Below, in pieces: positions 1 to 9,543 of a stretch of 64,000 nt of DNA. The notes under the pieces were generated by a model. It searched no databases, had not been told where the DNA came from, and saw only the letters and a list, made by a program, of their open reading frames with translations. Position numbers and translations under genes: made by a program. Source of the DNA: G965202665 sp965243835 (lineage in GTDB: Bacteria > Actinomycetota > Acidimicrobiia > Spongiisociales > Spongiisociaceae); the NCBI GenBank assembly GCA_965243835.1, contig OZ251578.1, forward strand, positions 2,108,001 through 2,172,000, read 5' to 3'. Within the stretch, counting starts at the first letter, position 1. Each line of letters starts with the position of its first letter.

Positions 1-854
1 CGGACGGCACCCGATCGCTGTTGGAAAACCGGGCCCGGGGGGAACCCCGCCTGCGGGTGGTGGACAACCCCGACCGGTCGGCGGCCGCCGGCCTCAACCG
101 GGCCCTGGCCGCCGGCCGGGGGGAGGTGGTGGTGCGTTGCGACGGCCATTGCCTGCTGCCCCCCGACTACGTGCGCCGGGCGGTGGCCATCCTGGCGGAA
201 ACGGGAGCGGCCAACGTGGGAGGCCGCCAAGAGGCCCGGGGGGATACCCCGCTGACCGGGGCGGCGGCCATCGCCCTCACCTCCCCGTTCGGGATGGGCC
301 CCTCCCGCTTCCGTTACGGAACCCGGCCGGGACCGGCGGATACCGTGTACTTGGGGGTGTTCCGCCGCTCCGCCCTGGAGGCGGCGGGCGGGTTCGACCC
401 GGATCTGGCCCGCAACCAGGATTACGAGTTGAACATCCGTCTGCGCCAAGCCGGGGAGGTGGTGTGGTTCGATCCCCGGTTGCGGGTCGTCTACCGTCCC
501 CGTTCCACCCTGCGCGCCCTGTGGAAGCAGTTTTTCGACTACGGGCGCGGCAAGCGGGCGGTCATCCGCCGCCACCCCCGGGCCACCGCCGCCCGGCAAC
601 TGGCCCCGCCCCTGCTGGCAGCGGGCCTGCTGGCTTCGGCCCTATGGGCGGTGTTAGGCGGAGGATGGCGGGCCGGAGCCCTCCCCGGACTCTACGCCGC
701 GTTCTTGGCCGCGGCCGCAGTAGTTGAAACCGCCCGCCGCCGCACCCGGCATGGATTATTGCTACCCGCGGTCCTGGCGACCATGCATCTGGCTTGGGGA
801 ACCGGTTTCCTCTTCGCCCCCCCGCAACAAAAACGTCCCCGACCAGGTTCGTAA
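1..854 (+). CDS. Glycosyltransferase family 2 (5' end outside window)
   Basis: The reading frame is open from base 3, so the start codon lies upstream of the window and the TTG at 21 is probably internal. The visible part starts just after a GT2 acidic loop (DGTRSLL). It contains RCDGHCLLPPDYV, which fits a GT-A metal-binding region, then GGFDPDLARNQDYELNIRLR, the acceptor-side ED-like motif. Two or three hydrophobic segments follow in the last 90 residues (ALWAVLGGG, LPGLYAAFLAAAAVV, LATMHLAWGTGFLF). This order resembles ExoA/succinoglycan-type membrane GT2 enzymes that extend exopolysaccharide from a nucleotide sugar. The donor and product cannot be read from sequence. The family call is secure. 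Confidence 0.85.
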   Translation, partial: DGTRSLLENRARGEPRLRVVDNPDRSAAAGLNRALAAGRGEVVVRCDGHCLLPPDYVRRAVAILAETGAANVGGRQEARGDTPLTGAAAIALTSPFGMGPSRFRYGTRPGPADTVYLGVFRRSALEAAGGFDPDLARNQDYELNIRLRQAGEVVWFDPRLRVVYRPRSTLRALWKQFFDYGRGKRAVIRRHPRATAARQLAPPLLAAGLLASALWAVLGGGWRAGALPGLYAAFLAAAAVVETARRRTRHGLLLPAVLATMHLAWGTGFLFAPPQQKRPRPGS

Positions 855-894
855 CCAAAACGCCGGTATCTTTGAGTTTCATACAACCAACGTG

Positions 895-1824
895 TTAGTT
901 AAATTGGCGCATCGTTTTTTGGAAGAGAACTATGTATTCATGTTTAAAAATATAAAAACCGTTGGCTAGGGCCCGATAACGCCAGAGGTTCTCCTGGTTT
1001 CTCTTGGCCCGGTTGTTCATCATATTCTTGACGATTATGCTTTTTAAACGCAACTCGCCTTTGGATAGTAATACACTCGTTACCATATTTTGTAAAGGGA
1101 TCCACTCGCTATTGGCATAAATATCGCCTATTACCACGGCTAGATAGCGACCTGCTTCCAGAAATGAAGAAACATTTGAATAAACAGATAAGAAACGTTC
1201 CAAAAAAACATCGGTATCTTGGCAGTTGCTTAGGTCCGCCGGATTATCGCTAAACCTGATAATGTCATGGTAAGGCGGGTGCATTAATATGAATTGTATA
1301 AACTCTGATCCCATATCACCCAATTTATCGCCAATTTTATCAGCCACCTCCTGGGAAGAACTATCACCCAATAATATATTATCAGTATCGTTCCAAGTGC
1401 CAACACTGTAAGCATGTTCTTCGCCATCCTTTTTTGCTTCAAATCTCTCTTGATCCTCTGGAAACGGCAAGCGGTCATTGTATCTTTCCAGATCATCTTG
1501 TATCCGCCATCTTGCCAAATCTGACACCTTTTCTGATAGTTCTATACCAATCCATCGCCGGGCAAGGCGGTTAGCTTCAATAGCGGTGGTTCCGCTCCCC
1601 AGAAAGGGATCCAGAACTATATCGCCGACCTTGGTAAAACGCCTCAGCAACTGGTTGGGAATCTGAGGAATGAAATTCCCATGATAGTCAGCCCGATGAG
1701 CGCCGCTGGAATCTCGGGCATCCAGTATCCAGAGACTATCGGTTAAAATATCGTGATACTGTTGCCAATGAGACAGGTCTATATCACTCACTTTATCAGC
1801 CGGACGACTTCTGGAAACTGTCAT
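895..1824 (-). CDS. Site-specific DNA methyltransferase (orphan)
   Basis: A 309-residue amino-methyltransferase. DPFLGSGTTAIEA near residue 75 is the AdoMet-binding motif I, followed by WIGIEL (motif II). HPPYHDIIRF near residue 185 is a catalytic motif IV variant of (D/N)PPY with His first. Motif I before motif IV fits the alpha/gamma order of N6-adenine or N4-cytosine methylases. ATG follows TAGGAAAAAACT, and the TAG of that sequence is the stop of the SpoIID/SLH gene upstream, so the two are probably co-transcribed. No cognate restriction gene lies beside it. Base composition is clearly more AT-rich than the neighbours, which suggests recent acquisition. Target sequence unknown. Confidence 0.85.
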   Translation of the reverse strand: MTVSRSRPADKVSDIDLSHWQQYHDILTDSLWILDARDSSGAHRADYHGNFIPQIPNQLLRRFTKVGDIVLDPFLGSGTTAIEANRLARRWIGIELSEKVSDLARWRIQDDLERYNDRLPFPEDQERFEAKKDGEEHAYSVGTWNDTDNILLGDSSSQEVADKIGDKLGDMGSEFIQFILMHPPYHDIIRFSDNPADLSNCQDTDVFLERFLSVYSNVSSFLEAGRYLAVVIGDIYANSEWIPLQNMVTSVLLSKGELRLKSIIVKNMMNNRAKRNQENLWRYRALANGFYIFKHEYIVLFQKTMRQFN

Positions 1825-1833
1825 AGTTTTTTC

Positions 1834-4137
1834 CTAATCCCAGATGAAAGCCCGGGCCAGGAAAGTGGCCATCTGGCCCCGGGTGACGGGCTGGTCCGGG
1901 CAGTAGACGCTCCCGTCTTCGCACCCCAGGGTGATCTCCCGGAAGGCGATAGCCGCGATCTGCCTTTCCAGGGGATAACCGTCCGGCACATCGGAAAAGT
2001 GGCCGGTTTCCACACCCTCGGTGTCCAACTCCAAGGCGCGGGTCAGAAAATCGGCCATCGCGGCCCGGGTGACCAGTTGGTCGGGACAGTAGGTCGTCCC
2101 GCCTTGGCACCCGTCGGTAAGGCCCGCATTGGCGAGGGCGTAAATGGATTCGCTGTGGGTGTGGTCCGGTTCCACATCCTGGAAGCGCCACAAGCCGTCC
2201 ACCGAATCAAAACGGGGCAGGTTCATAATCCGGGTCAGGAAGGCGGCCATCTCCCCCCGGGTCACCGGGTCATCCGGGCAAAACAAGCTCCCGTCCCCGC
2301 ATCCGACCGTGATCCCCCGGGCCGCGATCTCCTCAATGGCCCGGGCATGCTCCGAACGGGGCACATCGGCGAACCGGGTCGGCAACGGTTCCTCCTCCCC
2401 CGGATCGGGCTCGTCTTCGCCCGGGGTCTCCCCCTCGCCAGGCTCGGGTTCTTCACCCTCACTCTCATCCGGCGCAGGTTCCTCCCCCTCACCGGGCTCC
2501 TCCCCCTCGCCAGGCGCGGGCTCCTCGCCCTCACCGGGCTCCTCCCCCTCACCGGGCTCCTCCCCCTCCTCCGGCGCGGGCTCCTCACCTTCACCGGGCT
2601 CCTCGCCCTCCTCCGGCGCGGGTTCTTCGCCCTCGTCCGGCGCGGGCTCCTCCTCCTCGGCGGGGGGTTGCTCGGCGGGGTCCTCGGTTGCGGGGGGCGG
2701 GTCGGGGGACTCCCCGTCGATGGCCAGCACCACCGACGACTTCAAACCCAAAGTGGTGTCCAGCCAGGCCCCGGCCACGGAGATGGTCACATCCCGGTCG
2801 TTGTCGCGTCCATCGAACCGCACCGTGGCCGGCCCGCGCACGGTGGGGGCGGTCACCAGGGTGGCGTCGGTCACTTCGTCCCATCCCAGCAAGCGGGCGA
2901 TGGTGGAGGCGGAAATCACTTTGCTCCACCGGGCGTGCCGGTTGCCCAAGTCGTCCCGCACCGACCACGGGTCGGCCACCGACTTCAAATAGGGCCACTC
3001 GTTGACGCGCGGCTGCCGCCCGTTCCACTCGGTGAAAAACCCGTACACGTTGCTGTTGGTCAGCCCGCCCGAGGAGGTGGAGAAGAACGCCTGGATGATT
3101 CCCCCCTTGGTGACCCGCTCCGCCCCTTCCCCGGCGTAGGTGAGCACCCGGCCCGCGGTGGAGGCCACCGCCTCCTGCCAGGCTTCCCCGCCCGATAGAT
3201 TCTCCTTGGCATAGCCGATGTAAACCATGTCCCGGGTGTTGTCGTACAGGTGGCACCAGCAATGGTCCTGGCGGCTGCGTCCGATGCCGGGGTCGGTTTC
3301 CGGGTCGGGGGGGCGGGGTTGCACGTCCTGCTGGAAGAACCGGAAGGCGGCGTAGGTGCGGGCCGCGATTACCAAGGCTTCGTTCACCCCCGGCTCCGGC
3401 CACCGGATCTCGTTTACGCCTTTTAGATAATCCTCCAAGGACAGGGCCAGCACCACATGGAAACCCACCTCGGTCGGGTCGTCCCGCATCCGCAACGTCC
3501 CGTAGCGGTATTCGCATTCCATGCTGGACGGGATCAGGCAGGGCTTGATCCGGCCCTCCCCGTGCCGAACCACGATCCCGTCCGCCTCCGGCCAGGAAAC
3601 CGAAGCCCGGCAGTCCCCCGACTCCCCTTGTTGCTCCCCGTCCGTAAAAAACGCGCATTCGCCCCGTCTCAAGCGCCGAAACTGCCACCGCTCCCCTTCC
3701 TGCGGCTGCTCCGGTTTGGGACAGGGACCCGAACCGTCCCCGGCATGGCACAGTTGCAACGGGCCGCCCACCGCGGTGAACTCCAGAATGGTCACCTCCG
3801 ACACCAGGTTCACCCACAGCGGATTCTGCAGACCGGTCAAATGGTCGTTGGGCAAGTCCAGTTCCGACAGGGAGGCGGCCTGCGAACCCGGATAGTAAAA
3901 AGATGCGATCTCCTCGCCGGACTTCTCCGGGTCGGCTTGGGCCTGCCCCAGCGCCCCCCACTGGCTCAGGCCCACCCCATGTCCGTACCCCGATCCCTCG
4001 AATGTGAAATCCTCCTGGGCCCCGGCTCCGGCGGCGGCCAGAAGCAAAAACGCCGCCGCCCCCGCCCCGGCCGCCAGCGGAACCCAACGCGCCGCCCCCC
4101 GCCTGCGCCGTTTTACCCCTCCGATGCTTTCGTTCAT
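1834..4137 (-). CDS. SpoIID/LytB-domain surface protein with three SLH repeats
   Basis: 767 residues. Residues ~15-42 form a signal peptide (Arg-rich n-region, then WVPLAAGAGAAAFLLLAAA). Residues ~45-470 carry a SpoIID/LytB-type domain with the hallmark GYGHGVGLSQWGA and IAARTYAAFR segments. Members of this family cut or bind denuded peptidoglycan glycan strands. Residues ~500-590 are a low-complexity acidic linker of repeating EEGEEPGEGEEPAP units. The C-terminus has three SLH-type repeats (RFADVP...GITVGCGDGS...DPVTRGEMAAFLTR), which normally anchor proteins to the cell wall. This combination suggests an exported wall-remodelling protein. The repeat linker is likely to vary in length between strains. 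The DNA methyltransferase gene follows after 9 nt. Confidence 0.9.
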   Translation of the reverse strand: MNESIGGVKRRRRGAARWVPLAAGAGAAAFLLLAAAGAGAQEDFTFEGSGYGHGVGLSQWGALGQAQADPEKSGEEIASFYYPGSQAASLSELDLPNDHLTGLQNPLWVNLVSEVTILEFTAVGGPLQLCHAGDGSGPCPKPEQPQEGERWQFRRLRRGECAFFTDGEQQGESGDCRASVSWPEADGIVVRHGEGRIKPCLIPSSMECEYRYGTLRMRDDPTEVGFHVVLALSLEDYLKGVNEIRWPEPGVNEALVIAARTYAAFRFFQQDVQPRPPDPETDPGIGRSRQDHCWCHLYDNTRDMVYIGYAKENLSGGEAWQEAVASTAGRVLTYAGEGAERVTKGGIIQAFFSTSSGGLTNSNVYGFFTEWNGRQPRVNEWPYLKSVADPWSVRDDLGNRHARWSKVISASTIARLLGWDEVTDATLVTAPTVRGPATVRFDGRDNDRDVTISVAGAWLDTTLGLKSSVVLAIDGESPDPPPATEDPAEQPPAEEEEPAPDEGEEPAPEEGEEPGEGEEPAPEEGEEPGEGEEPGEGEEPAPGEGEEPGEGEEPAPDESEGEEPEPGEGETPGEDEPDPGEEEPLPTRFADVPRSEHARAIEEIAARGITVGCGDGSLFCPDDPVTRGEMAAFLTRIMNLPRFDSVDGLWRFQDVEPDHTHSESIYALANAGLTDGCQGGTTYCPDQLVTRAAMADFLTRALELDTEGVETGHFSDVPDGYPLERQIAAIAFREITLGCEDGSVYCPDQPVTRGQMATFLARAFIWD

Positions 4138-4353
4138 CCTGTTGCCCCGACTTCCCGTTGGCCCGACTTCTTAGCTTGATGCGATCAAGTGCGATCATCC
4201 GGGGCCCCCGGGCCCCGCAACACTCCCGCAACGCTGTTTAATCCCTCGCGCGCCATGCTCAACCGACGACCCGCGCACCGCCTGTCCGTCATTCTACAAC
4301 AGCCGGGGAAATAATGGAAACAGCCGCTCCGCCCGCCGGCCCGCCGGCCGCCC

Positions 4354-4395
4354 GGTCAAAACGGGGCGGTCAAAACGGGACAATCAAAACGGGGC
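4354..4395. repeat. Three tandem 14-bp repeats at the end of a glycosyltransferase gene
   Basis: GGTCAAAACGGGGC, GGTCAAAACGGGAC and AATCAAAACGGGGC follow each other directly. The TGA stop of the minus-strand glycosyltransferase gene lies in the last unit, so the 3' end of that gene seems to have been copied. No function is assigned. Confidence 0.8.
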
Positions 4396-7314
4396 ATTAA
4401 TTCCGGCCATCACCCGGTCCAGGCCGTGGCGAAGGTCATCGGCCTGTTCCAGAAAATACTGATCCCCGGTTTCCCAGGTGTGACCCTGGCCGTGCCGCAT
4501 CAGCACATACCCGGAACCGTGCGTCCGGTACACCGCCCCCCCCGCCCGCTCCGCATCTTCAATGAGAGCCCGGTCCACTCCCCGGGGGACGTTGCGCCAT
4601 CCGCCGATCTCCCGCAGATCCCGGGCCGAGATCATCATCGCCCCTCCGCCGATGGTGGTGGTGTAGGACTCCCCTTTGCCGACGAAGCGGTGAATGGTTT
4701 TGTCCGAGTCGGCCAGGTACACGTACTCGGCCCCTTTGCCCACCACTTGTGCCCCGGAGTATTCGCGGGCCAAAACCAGATCCCAGATATGCTCCCCGTC
4801 GTACAGGTCGTCGTCGTCCATTTTGGTCAGCAGGTCGCCCCCCGCCACCTGCGAGGCCCGGTTCAAAACCTCCCCCAGCGCCAAGTCTTTCTCCGCCCAA
4901 ATCACGGTTACCCCGATCCCCAGCCGGGACGACCATTCTTCCGCGGCCGCGTTCTCGAACCCGTCCCCGTGGCAGGCCAGTACCAACTCCAAGCGGGGGT
5001 AGGTCTGCCCCTCCACCGCCGCCAAAAAGTCCGGCAGGCTCTCCGGCCGCATGGTGGCCGCCACTATGGACACCTCCGGCCAACGGGGTTTGTCCAGACC
5101 GGCCTCCCCGGCCACCTGACGGGCCCGGCTGCGCAGCGAATGGTCGCGCAGGGCCAGCCGGCGCAGGCGAATGCTGAGCGACTCCCGCAACCGGGTGTGG
5201 GCGTTGCGAATCGTCCCCCCGGTCATCAAGCCGTACATTTCCTCCCCCAGCAACTGTTCCAAAACCGGGTCCGAGTCCAACACGTCCGCCACCACCCCCG
5301 CCCCCGCCAACGCGGTCAGGACGGCCGCCCGCTCGTGAACGGCGCGGTGAAAAGCGGCCACGTCCGCCACGTGATGCACGCCGCGCAACACCCGGTAGTT
5401 TTCGGCGTCCGTCGCCAAATGGGCCCGGAAATCGTCCGGCAACCGCTCCCGGGGACCCAAGGCGGCGATGGACCCGCCGCTGTTCCGCACCCACCCGACG
5501 GGGTTGATGCGGCGCTCGTCGAAGGCGGGGACCGACAAGCGGGCGGGGCGCTCGCTGAGGACCACTACCGGCGCGGCCAGCGGCTCCGCCGGGGGCTCAT
5601 CGGCCAGGATCACGTCCGCGGAGCCGCTCCCCAACCAGGCCGACACCCCGTCCGAGGCGGCGAACACGGCCGCCGCCATCCCCCCCAGGGAAGCGATGTC
5701 GGCCCCCAGCGAGTAAGAATCCCCTCCGATGCCGCCCGTCGAACCGGAAAGGGCCGGTCCGGAGCCGGCCGGACGGGAACGGCGGGACGGGGAGGATGGG
5801 TTGTAAGTGTTGCGGAAGCGGGACTGGCCCACCAGCCGCCACCGCACCGCGTCCGTCAGCCAACGCAGAAACCACCATGCCTGGCGGGGATTGCGCACCT
5901 GTTTCAACTCCCGCCACAACCTGCCCCACAGGTTCCGCAACCGCCGCAACCGGCGCCGCACGGGCCCTTGGGGAACGGTTTTAGCCAAGGACGCTTCCAT
6001 CCGCCGCCGGCTGATGGTGGCCACATCCCCCAACTCGGACAGGACCAAACCGGTGCGCTCCGCCCGGTGCAACGCCCAACTGCGGGTAATGGAAATGCCG
6101 GACCCGTCCGTCAACGAACCCTGCGCCCGCACCCCGAACCCCAGCTCGTTGCGCAACATCGCCACCAGGTTCCAATTATGAAAACCGGCCGGAATGCTGA
6201 TATGAAAGGCGGCGGTCGGAAAAGCCTCGAACGCCCCCCCGGCCGGCCCGCAAGTCACCCGCGGGTCGGGTTCCAGCTGGCGGCGCAGCCATTCCTGCCC
6301 CGGATCATCCTCCGCCTCCTCCACCCACACCGCCAAGTCGTGGATTCTCCCCCCCAGGAGCTTCTCCACCGTTTCCAAGACTATTTCCGGCGCGGCCCTC
6401 CCCGACCGCACCGTCACCGCGAACTGGGGAACGGTGAAACTGCGTCCGGGGGCGGTGGAGCGAAAAGTGGAATGGGGGATAAGGTGGGAAATCTTGGCCC
6501 GTTGCTCCTCCAGACTCTGTTGCTCCTCCGGGCTGGTCCCCTCCACTCCCCCCTGGTGCCAGCAGTGGGCCTCCCGCACCGGAACGAACAACCCGCCCCG
6601 CGCATAGGCCCGGTATCCGAACTCGGTGTCCTCCGCCCCCCACTGGGTGAACGACTCGTCGAACCCGCCCGCCGTCTCGAAAAATTTCTTGCCCGCCCCG
6701 AAGTTGCCGCCGGTCAGCACCCGGAAAATATCATCCGCCCGGGAGGTGAGCTCGTTGGTGCGGGCCATGTGGTATTCGATCCACTCCGGTCGGAACATTT
6801 GCCGTCCCGCGAACAGGTCCGCCAAGGCCCCCTCCCGCTCCCGGACGTCGGCGGGCGTCGCGTCCTCCATTTCCACATGGGTGCGGAACCCCAGGGTGAG
6901 GACGTCGGAGAACAGGTGGTGCCAGCGGGCGTGGGCGGCCATCCAGTCCGCCTCCGGCATCATGTCGCAGTCCAGAAAAAGCAGAATGTTATGCCGCGCT
7001 TCCCGGGCTCCAAGGTTGCGGGCCCGGGCCAGCCCGAATCCCCGGTCCTCCTGATGCAGAACCCGCACGTCGAGCGGGGTGTCCGGAGGCGACAGGGGGT
7101 CGGCGGAACCATCGTCCACGATCAGCACCTCGAACAGATCCCGGGGATAGGTTTGACGCTCCAGGGCGGCCAGGGTGAACTCGATCTCCTGCGGGGCCTG
7201 GTAGTAGGGCATCACCACCGACACCGGCAGTTGCGGCTGAAAATCTTGCAAGGGCGGCAACTCGGCTTTGCGCCAATCGTTGACTTGGAGGTTGTTGGGG
7301 CGGGGAGTTGTCAA
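4384..7314 (-). CDS. Two-domain family 2 glycosyltransferase
   Basis: About 977 residues from a TTG start at 7314, chosen because AGGAG lies 6 nt upstream. A longer frame to 7383 lacks such a site. The N-terminal GT2 domain has VSVVMPYYQ, VLIVDDGSADP, LLFLDCDMMPEAD and the acceptor motif GGFDESFTQWGAEDTEFGYR. A less conserved middle follows. The second GT2 domain has VSIVAATMRPESL, the unusually acidic KMDDDDLYDGEH and GGAMMISARDLREIGGW. No membrane segments are seen, so it is probably a cytoplasmic polymerase acting on a lipid-linked or wall glycan. Bifunctional enzymes of this kind often build alternating-sugar chains. The sugars themselves cannot be read. A GT39-like membrane enzyme lies just upstream on the same strand. 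Confidence 0.85.
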   Translation of the reverse strand: MTTPRPNNLQVNDWRKAELPPLQDFQPQLPVSVVMPYYQAPQEIEFTLAALERQTYPRDLFEVLIVDDGSADPLSPPDTPLDVRVLHQEDRGFGLARARNLGAREARHNILLFLDCDMMPEADWMAAHARWHHLFSDVLTLGFRTHVEMEDATPADVREREGALADLFAGRQMFRPEWIEYHMARTNELTSRADDIFRVLTGGNFGAGKKFFETAGGFDESFTQWGAEDTEFGYRAYARGGLFVPVREAHCWHQGGVEGTSPEEQQSLEEQRAKISHLIPHSTFRSTAPGRSFTVPQFAVTVRSGRAAPEIVLETVEKLLGGRIHDLAVWVEEAEDDPGQEWLRRQLEPDPRVTCGPAGGAFEAFPTAAFHISIPAGFHNWNLVAMLRNELGFGVRAQGSLTDGSGISITRSWALHRAERTGLVLSELGDVATISRRRMEASLAKTVPQGPVRRRLRRLRNLWGRLWRELKQVRNPRQAWWFLRWLTDAVRWRLVGQSRFRNTYNPSSPSRRSRPAGSGPALSGSTGGIGGDSYSLGADIASLGGMAAAVFAASDGVSAWLGSGSADVILADEPPAEPLAAPVVVLSERPARLSVPAFDERRINPVGWVRNSGGSIAALGPRERLPDDFRAHLATDAENYRVLRGVHHVADVAAFHRAVHERAAVLTALAGAGVVADVLDSDPVLEQLLGEEMYGLMTGGTIRNAHTRLRESLSIRLRRLALRDHSLRSRARQVAGEAGLDKPRWPEVSIVAATMRPESLPDFLAAVEGQTYPRLELVLACHGDGFENAAAEEWSSRLGIGVTVIWAEKDLALGEVLNRASQVAGGDLLTKMDDDDLYDGEHIWDLVLAREYSGAQVVGKGAEYVYLADSDKTIHRFVGKGESYTTTIGGGAMMISARDLREIGGWRNVPRGVDRALIEDAERAGGAVYRTHGSGYVLMRHGQGHTWETGDQYFLEQADDLRHGLDRVMAGINAPF

Positions 7315-7465
7315 GCCTGCTCCTGTTTCGGGCTTTCGGGCTTTCGGGGCGCCGCCTGCTACGGCGAAGAAAGCGGGAAACAACCGTCGGCGGCACCCGC
7401 ATTATAGACCCCCGCCCCCCGAACCGCCGTAATCTTTCCCGACCCGCCCCTCTCAGCCGTCCTTC

Positions 7466-8974
7466 TCAGCCGGCGAGGGCCCGTCCGGTCAGCGCCCGGT
7501 AGCGCCCGGCGGAGCCCCGGGCCTCCTCCAAGGCCTCTTCGGGGAGGAAATCGGGACGCCGGTCGACCCGGGCCACGATCAGGTCTTCTTCCCGCACCGC
7601 CTCCCGGCCTTCTTCCCGCAACGGCCACACCGGAACTTCCAAGTAGTAGGAAACCCAGCGGGCGGTGGAGACGCCGGGGGCGGCCCACACCCGGCCCGGA
7701 GACGGAACGGGGGATATTTCGGCCAGCGCCCGGCCCGCCTGGGCCGGTTCGGTCAGAAAGCGCTCCCGCACCGGTCCGGTGAACGCCCCGTACAAGGTCG
7801 TCGCCAGGACTGCGGCCGCCAAGACGCCCGCCGCCCAGGACATTCTCCCCGCAAGCAACTTCCGGAGCCGGTCCAATGCCGCTCCCAGGCCGATGGTTAC
7901 GGGGGCCACCCACGGGAAGTTCCACAGCAGATGCACCCACGCCCCCTGTTGCAGGCCGAAAGTCCAACCGGCCGCCACTCCCAGGGTGATCAGGACGGGG
8001 ACGCGGGTGCGACGGTCGGCGATCCCGGCCAGCAGGGCGACCGGGGCGACCGCCCGAAACCAAACCGGGGTCAGCCGCCCGGCGAAGTCCCACTGGCGGG
8101 CCAGAAACTCCCCCAACGTGAAGCGGGCGGTGTCGGTGCGTCCCGCCACCACTTCCCCCAACTCGGCCACCGGGGTGGCCGCCAGTATCCATCCGAAGGT
8201 GATTATCACCCCGGCCGCCGTCCCGGCCGCCGCCCACCGCGTAACCGGCTCCCAGCGCCGCCGGGCGAACAGCCACAGGGCCAGCAATCCCATGGCGGCC
8301 ATGGCGATCCAGGACTGCATGGCGGTCAGGGCGGCCAAAACCCCCATCCCGACCCGCGCCCACCGGGGCGGATCGTCCCGTTGCCGCAACCAGGCGACGG
8401 CGGCCGCCGCTGCCACGATCAGGGAAAACCCGGCCCCCATCCGCCCGTAGACGAAGAAGTAGCCGGTGACGGCCATGGCCCCCACCGCCGGCCAAACCGC
8501 CCCCCACCCCGCCCCCAGATTGCGCAACAGGGCCGCCATGCCCAGCACGGTCGCCATTCCCATCCCGAACCCGAACACCCGCAACGCCGCCGGATGGCCG
8601 CCCAGCACCCCGGTGGCGGCGATGCTGGCGAAAATCTGCAAGGGGGGATGATGGGCGTAGGTGACCGCCGCCTCCGGGGGTGTCTGCCCGGGCTGCACCG
8701 CGAACTCGGAGCGTATGTAAGGGTCGATGCGGGCCCCAAACCCGGATTCGACCGGACCCATCTCCCAGAAGTTGCGGGCCTGCAGGCCGAACCGGGCCAG
8801 AATGCGCCCCTCGTCGCTGTCCCCCAACGGCAAAGCCAAATCGGGCAACCAGCTGGCCAAAACCACCAAGGCGATCAAAGCCGCCACCGTCCACCCCGAC
8901 CGCAACCGGGCAAGATGAGCAAGACGAGTAAGACCAGCAAACCGGGACGGCGCACGGTCGAACAGGGATTTCAT
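7466..8974 (-). CDS. GT39-like (ArnT/PMT fold) polytopic glycosyltransferase
   Basis: About 502 residues when started at the ATG at 8974 (MKSLFDRAP); upstream codons in frame lack hydrophobic or family sequence. Roughly ten hydrophobic helices. LPLGDSDEGRIL in the first periplasmic loop matches the catalytic-Asp region of GT39/ArnT enzymes, and YAHHPPLQIFASI matches their 'HPPL' motif. Such enzymes move a sugar from a polyprenyl-phosphate donor to an acceptor outside the membrane. The soluble C-terminus is short. It fits a pathway with the neighbouring two-domain GT2 enzyme. The fold is well supported, the substrate is unknown. Confidence 0.8.
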   Translation of the reverse strand: MKSLFDRAPSRFAGLTRLAHLARLRSGWTVAALIALVVLASWLPDLALPLGDSDEGRILARFGLQARNFWEMGPVESGFGARIDPYIRSEFAVQPGQTPPEAAVTYAHHPPLQIFASIAATGVLGGHPAALRVFGFGMGMATVLGMAALLRNLGAGWGAVWPAVGAMAVTGYFFVYGRMGAGFSLIVAAAAAVAWLRQRDDPPRWARVGMGVLAALTAMQSWIAMAAMGLLALWLFARRRWEPVTRWAAAGTAAGVIITFGWILAATPVAELGEVVAGRTDTARFTLGEFLARQWDFAGRLTPVWFRAVAPVALLAGIADRRTRVPVLITLGVAAGWTFGLQQGAWVHLLWNFPWVAPVTIGLGAALDRLRKLLAGRMSWAAGVLAAAVLATTLYGAFTGPVRERFLTEPAQAGRALAEISPVPSPGRVWAAPGVSTARWVSYYLEVPVWPLREEGREAVREEDLIVARVDRRPDFLPEEALEEARGSAGRYRALTGRALAG

Positions 8975-9089
8975 AACCCGGCATTGTACGCCCGGCCCGT
9001 CCCCCGCCCGCCGCTCCCTCCTCCGGCCGACCCGAAAAAGCAATCAATACCTCTCGTCCCGCACCGCGGCCGCCGGCCGTTGCCTCGCC

Positions 9090-9165
9090 AGACCCGGCTC
9101 CGTTGCCGGTGCGGCTGAGCCGTCCGGCGAGGTCGCATTTCAGGGAAGATAATTGGGCTTCGAAA
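9090..9165 (-). pseudogene. Short relic of a DUF222/HNH gene
   Basis: About 75 bp match the N-terminal domain of the DUF222 genes at 10.8-12.4 kb and 49.0 kb (segment corresponding to 'LKCDLAGRLSRTDGGAGSGE'). The stretch has no start and no continuation. It shows that the DUF222 family once extended further left. Confidence 0.6.
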
Positions 9166-9176
9166 GGCCCATTAAT

Positions 9177-9467
9177 TTATTCCCTCCTTCCGTGCTTAGC
9201 CATCACTTCCTCAATCCGCTTCCGCTGGTCGGGCCGTAGCAGGTCGTTACCGTCCAGGTTCACCAGTTGCAACTCCGTCAGCGATATGCAAAGCCGGAGG
9301 ATGCCAAGCACATAGACCGGGTCCAGGCCCTTATCCATATTCTCGGAAATCTCCGCCATATCCCTCTCCAACTTTGCGAGAGCTCTGGCCGCATTGTCAA
9401 AGGTCTCTTGGAAGTGCATCTCCACCGCCTGTTGCGGAGTGTCCGGTACGTTTATCTCGTAGGTCAT
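9177..9467 (-). CDS. Hypothetical small protein
   Basis: 96 residues, not recognised. GAAAGGAAAG lies just upstream of the ATG. The protein is acidic and mostly helical, with a likely amphipathic or coiled-coil stretch (ARALAKLERDMAEISENMDKG), and a basic C-terminus (KRIEEVMAKHGRRE). No signal peptide or membrane helix. It is the last of three consecutive small minus-strand genes with good ribosome sites (9177-10080), which suggests one transcript. Confidence 0.6.
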   Translation of the reverse strand: MTYEINVPDTPQQAVEMHFQETFDNAARALAKLERDMAEISENMDKGLDPVYVLGILRLCISLTELQLVNLDGNDLLRPDQRKRIEEVMAKHGRRE

Positions 9468-9543
9468 TGTTCTTTCCTTTCTTTCCCGTGCGCCGGGAGT
9501 GTCCCAGCGTTTTTTCCTAATGTCTAGTGCGTCTTGGTACGTT

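Noticed and set aside
2144..2992. Plus-strand Ser/Pro-rich frame with SPSPGSSPSPG repeats
   Set aside because: Antisense reading of the acidic Glu/Gly/Pro linker of the SpoIID/SLH protein.
4426..7407. Plus-strand open frame of 993 codons opposite the two-domain glycosyltransferase
   Set aside because: Pro/Arg/Gln-rich translation without any domain; a shadow of the real minus-strand gene caused by high GC.
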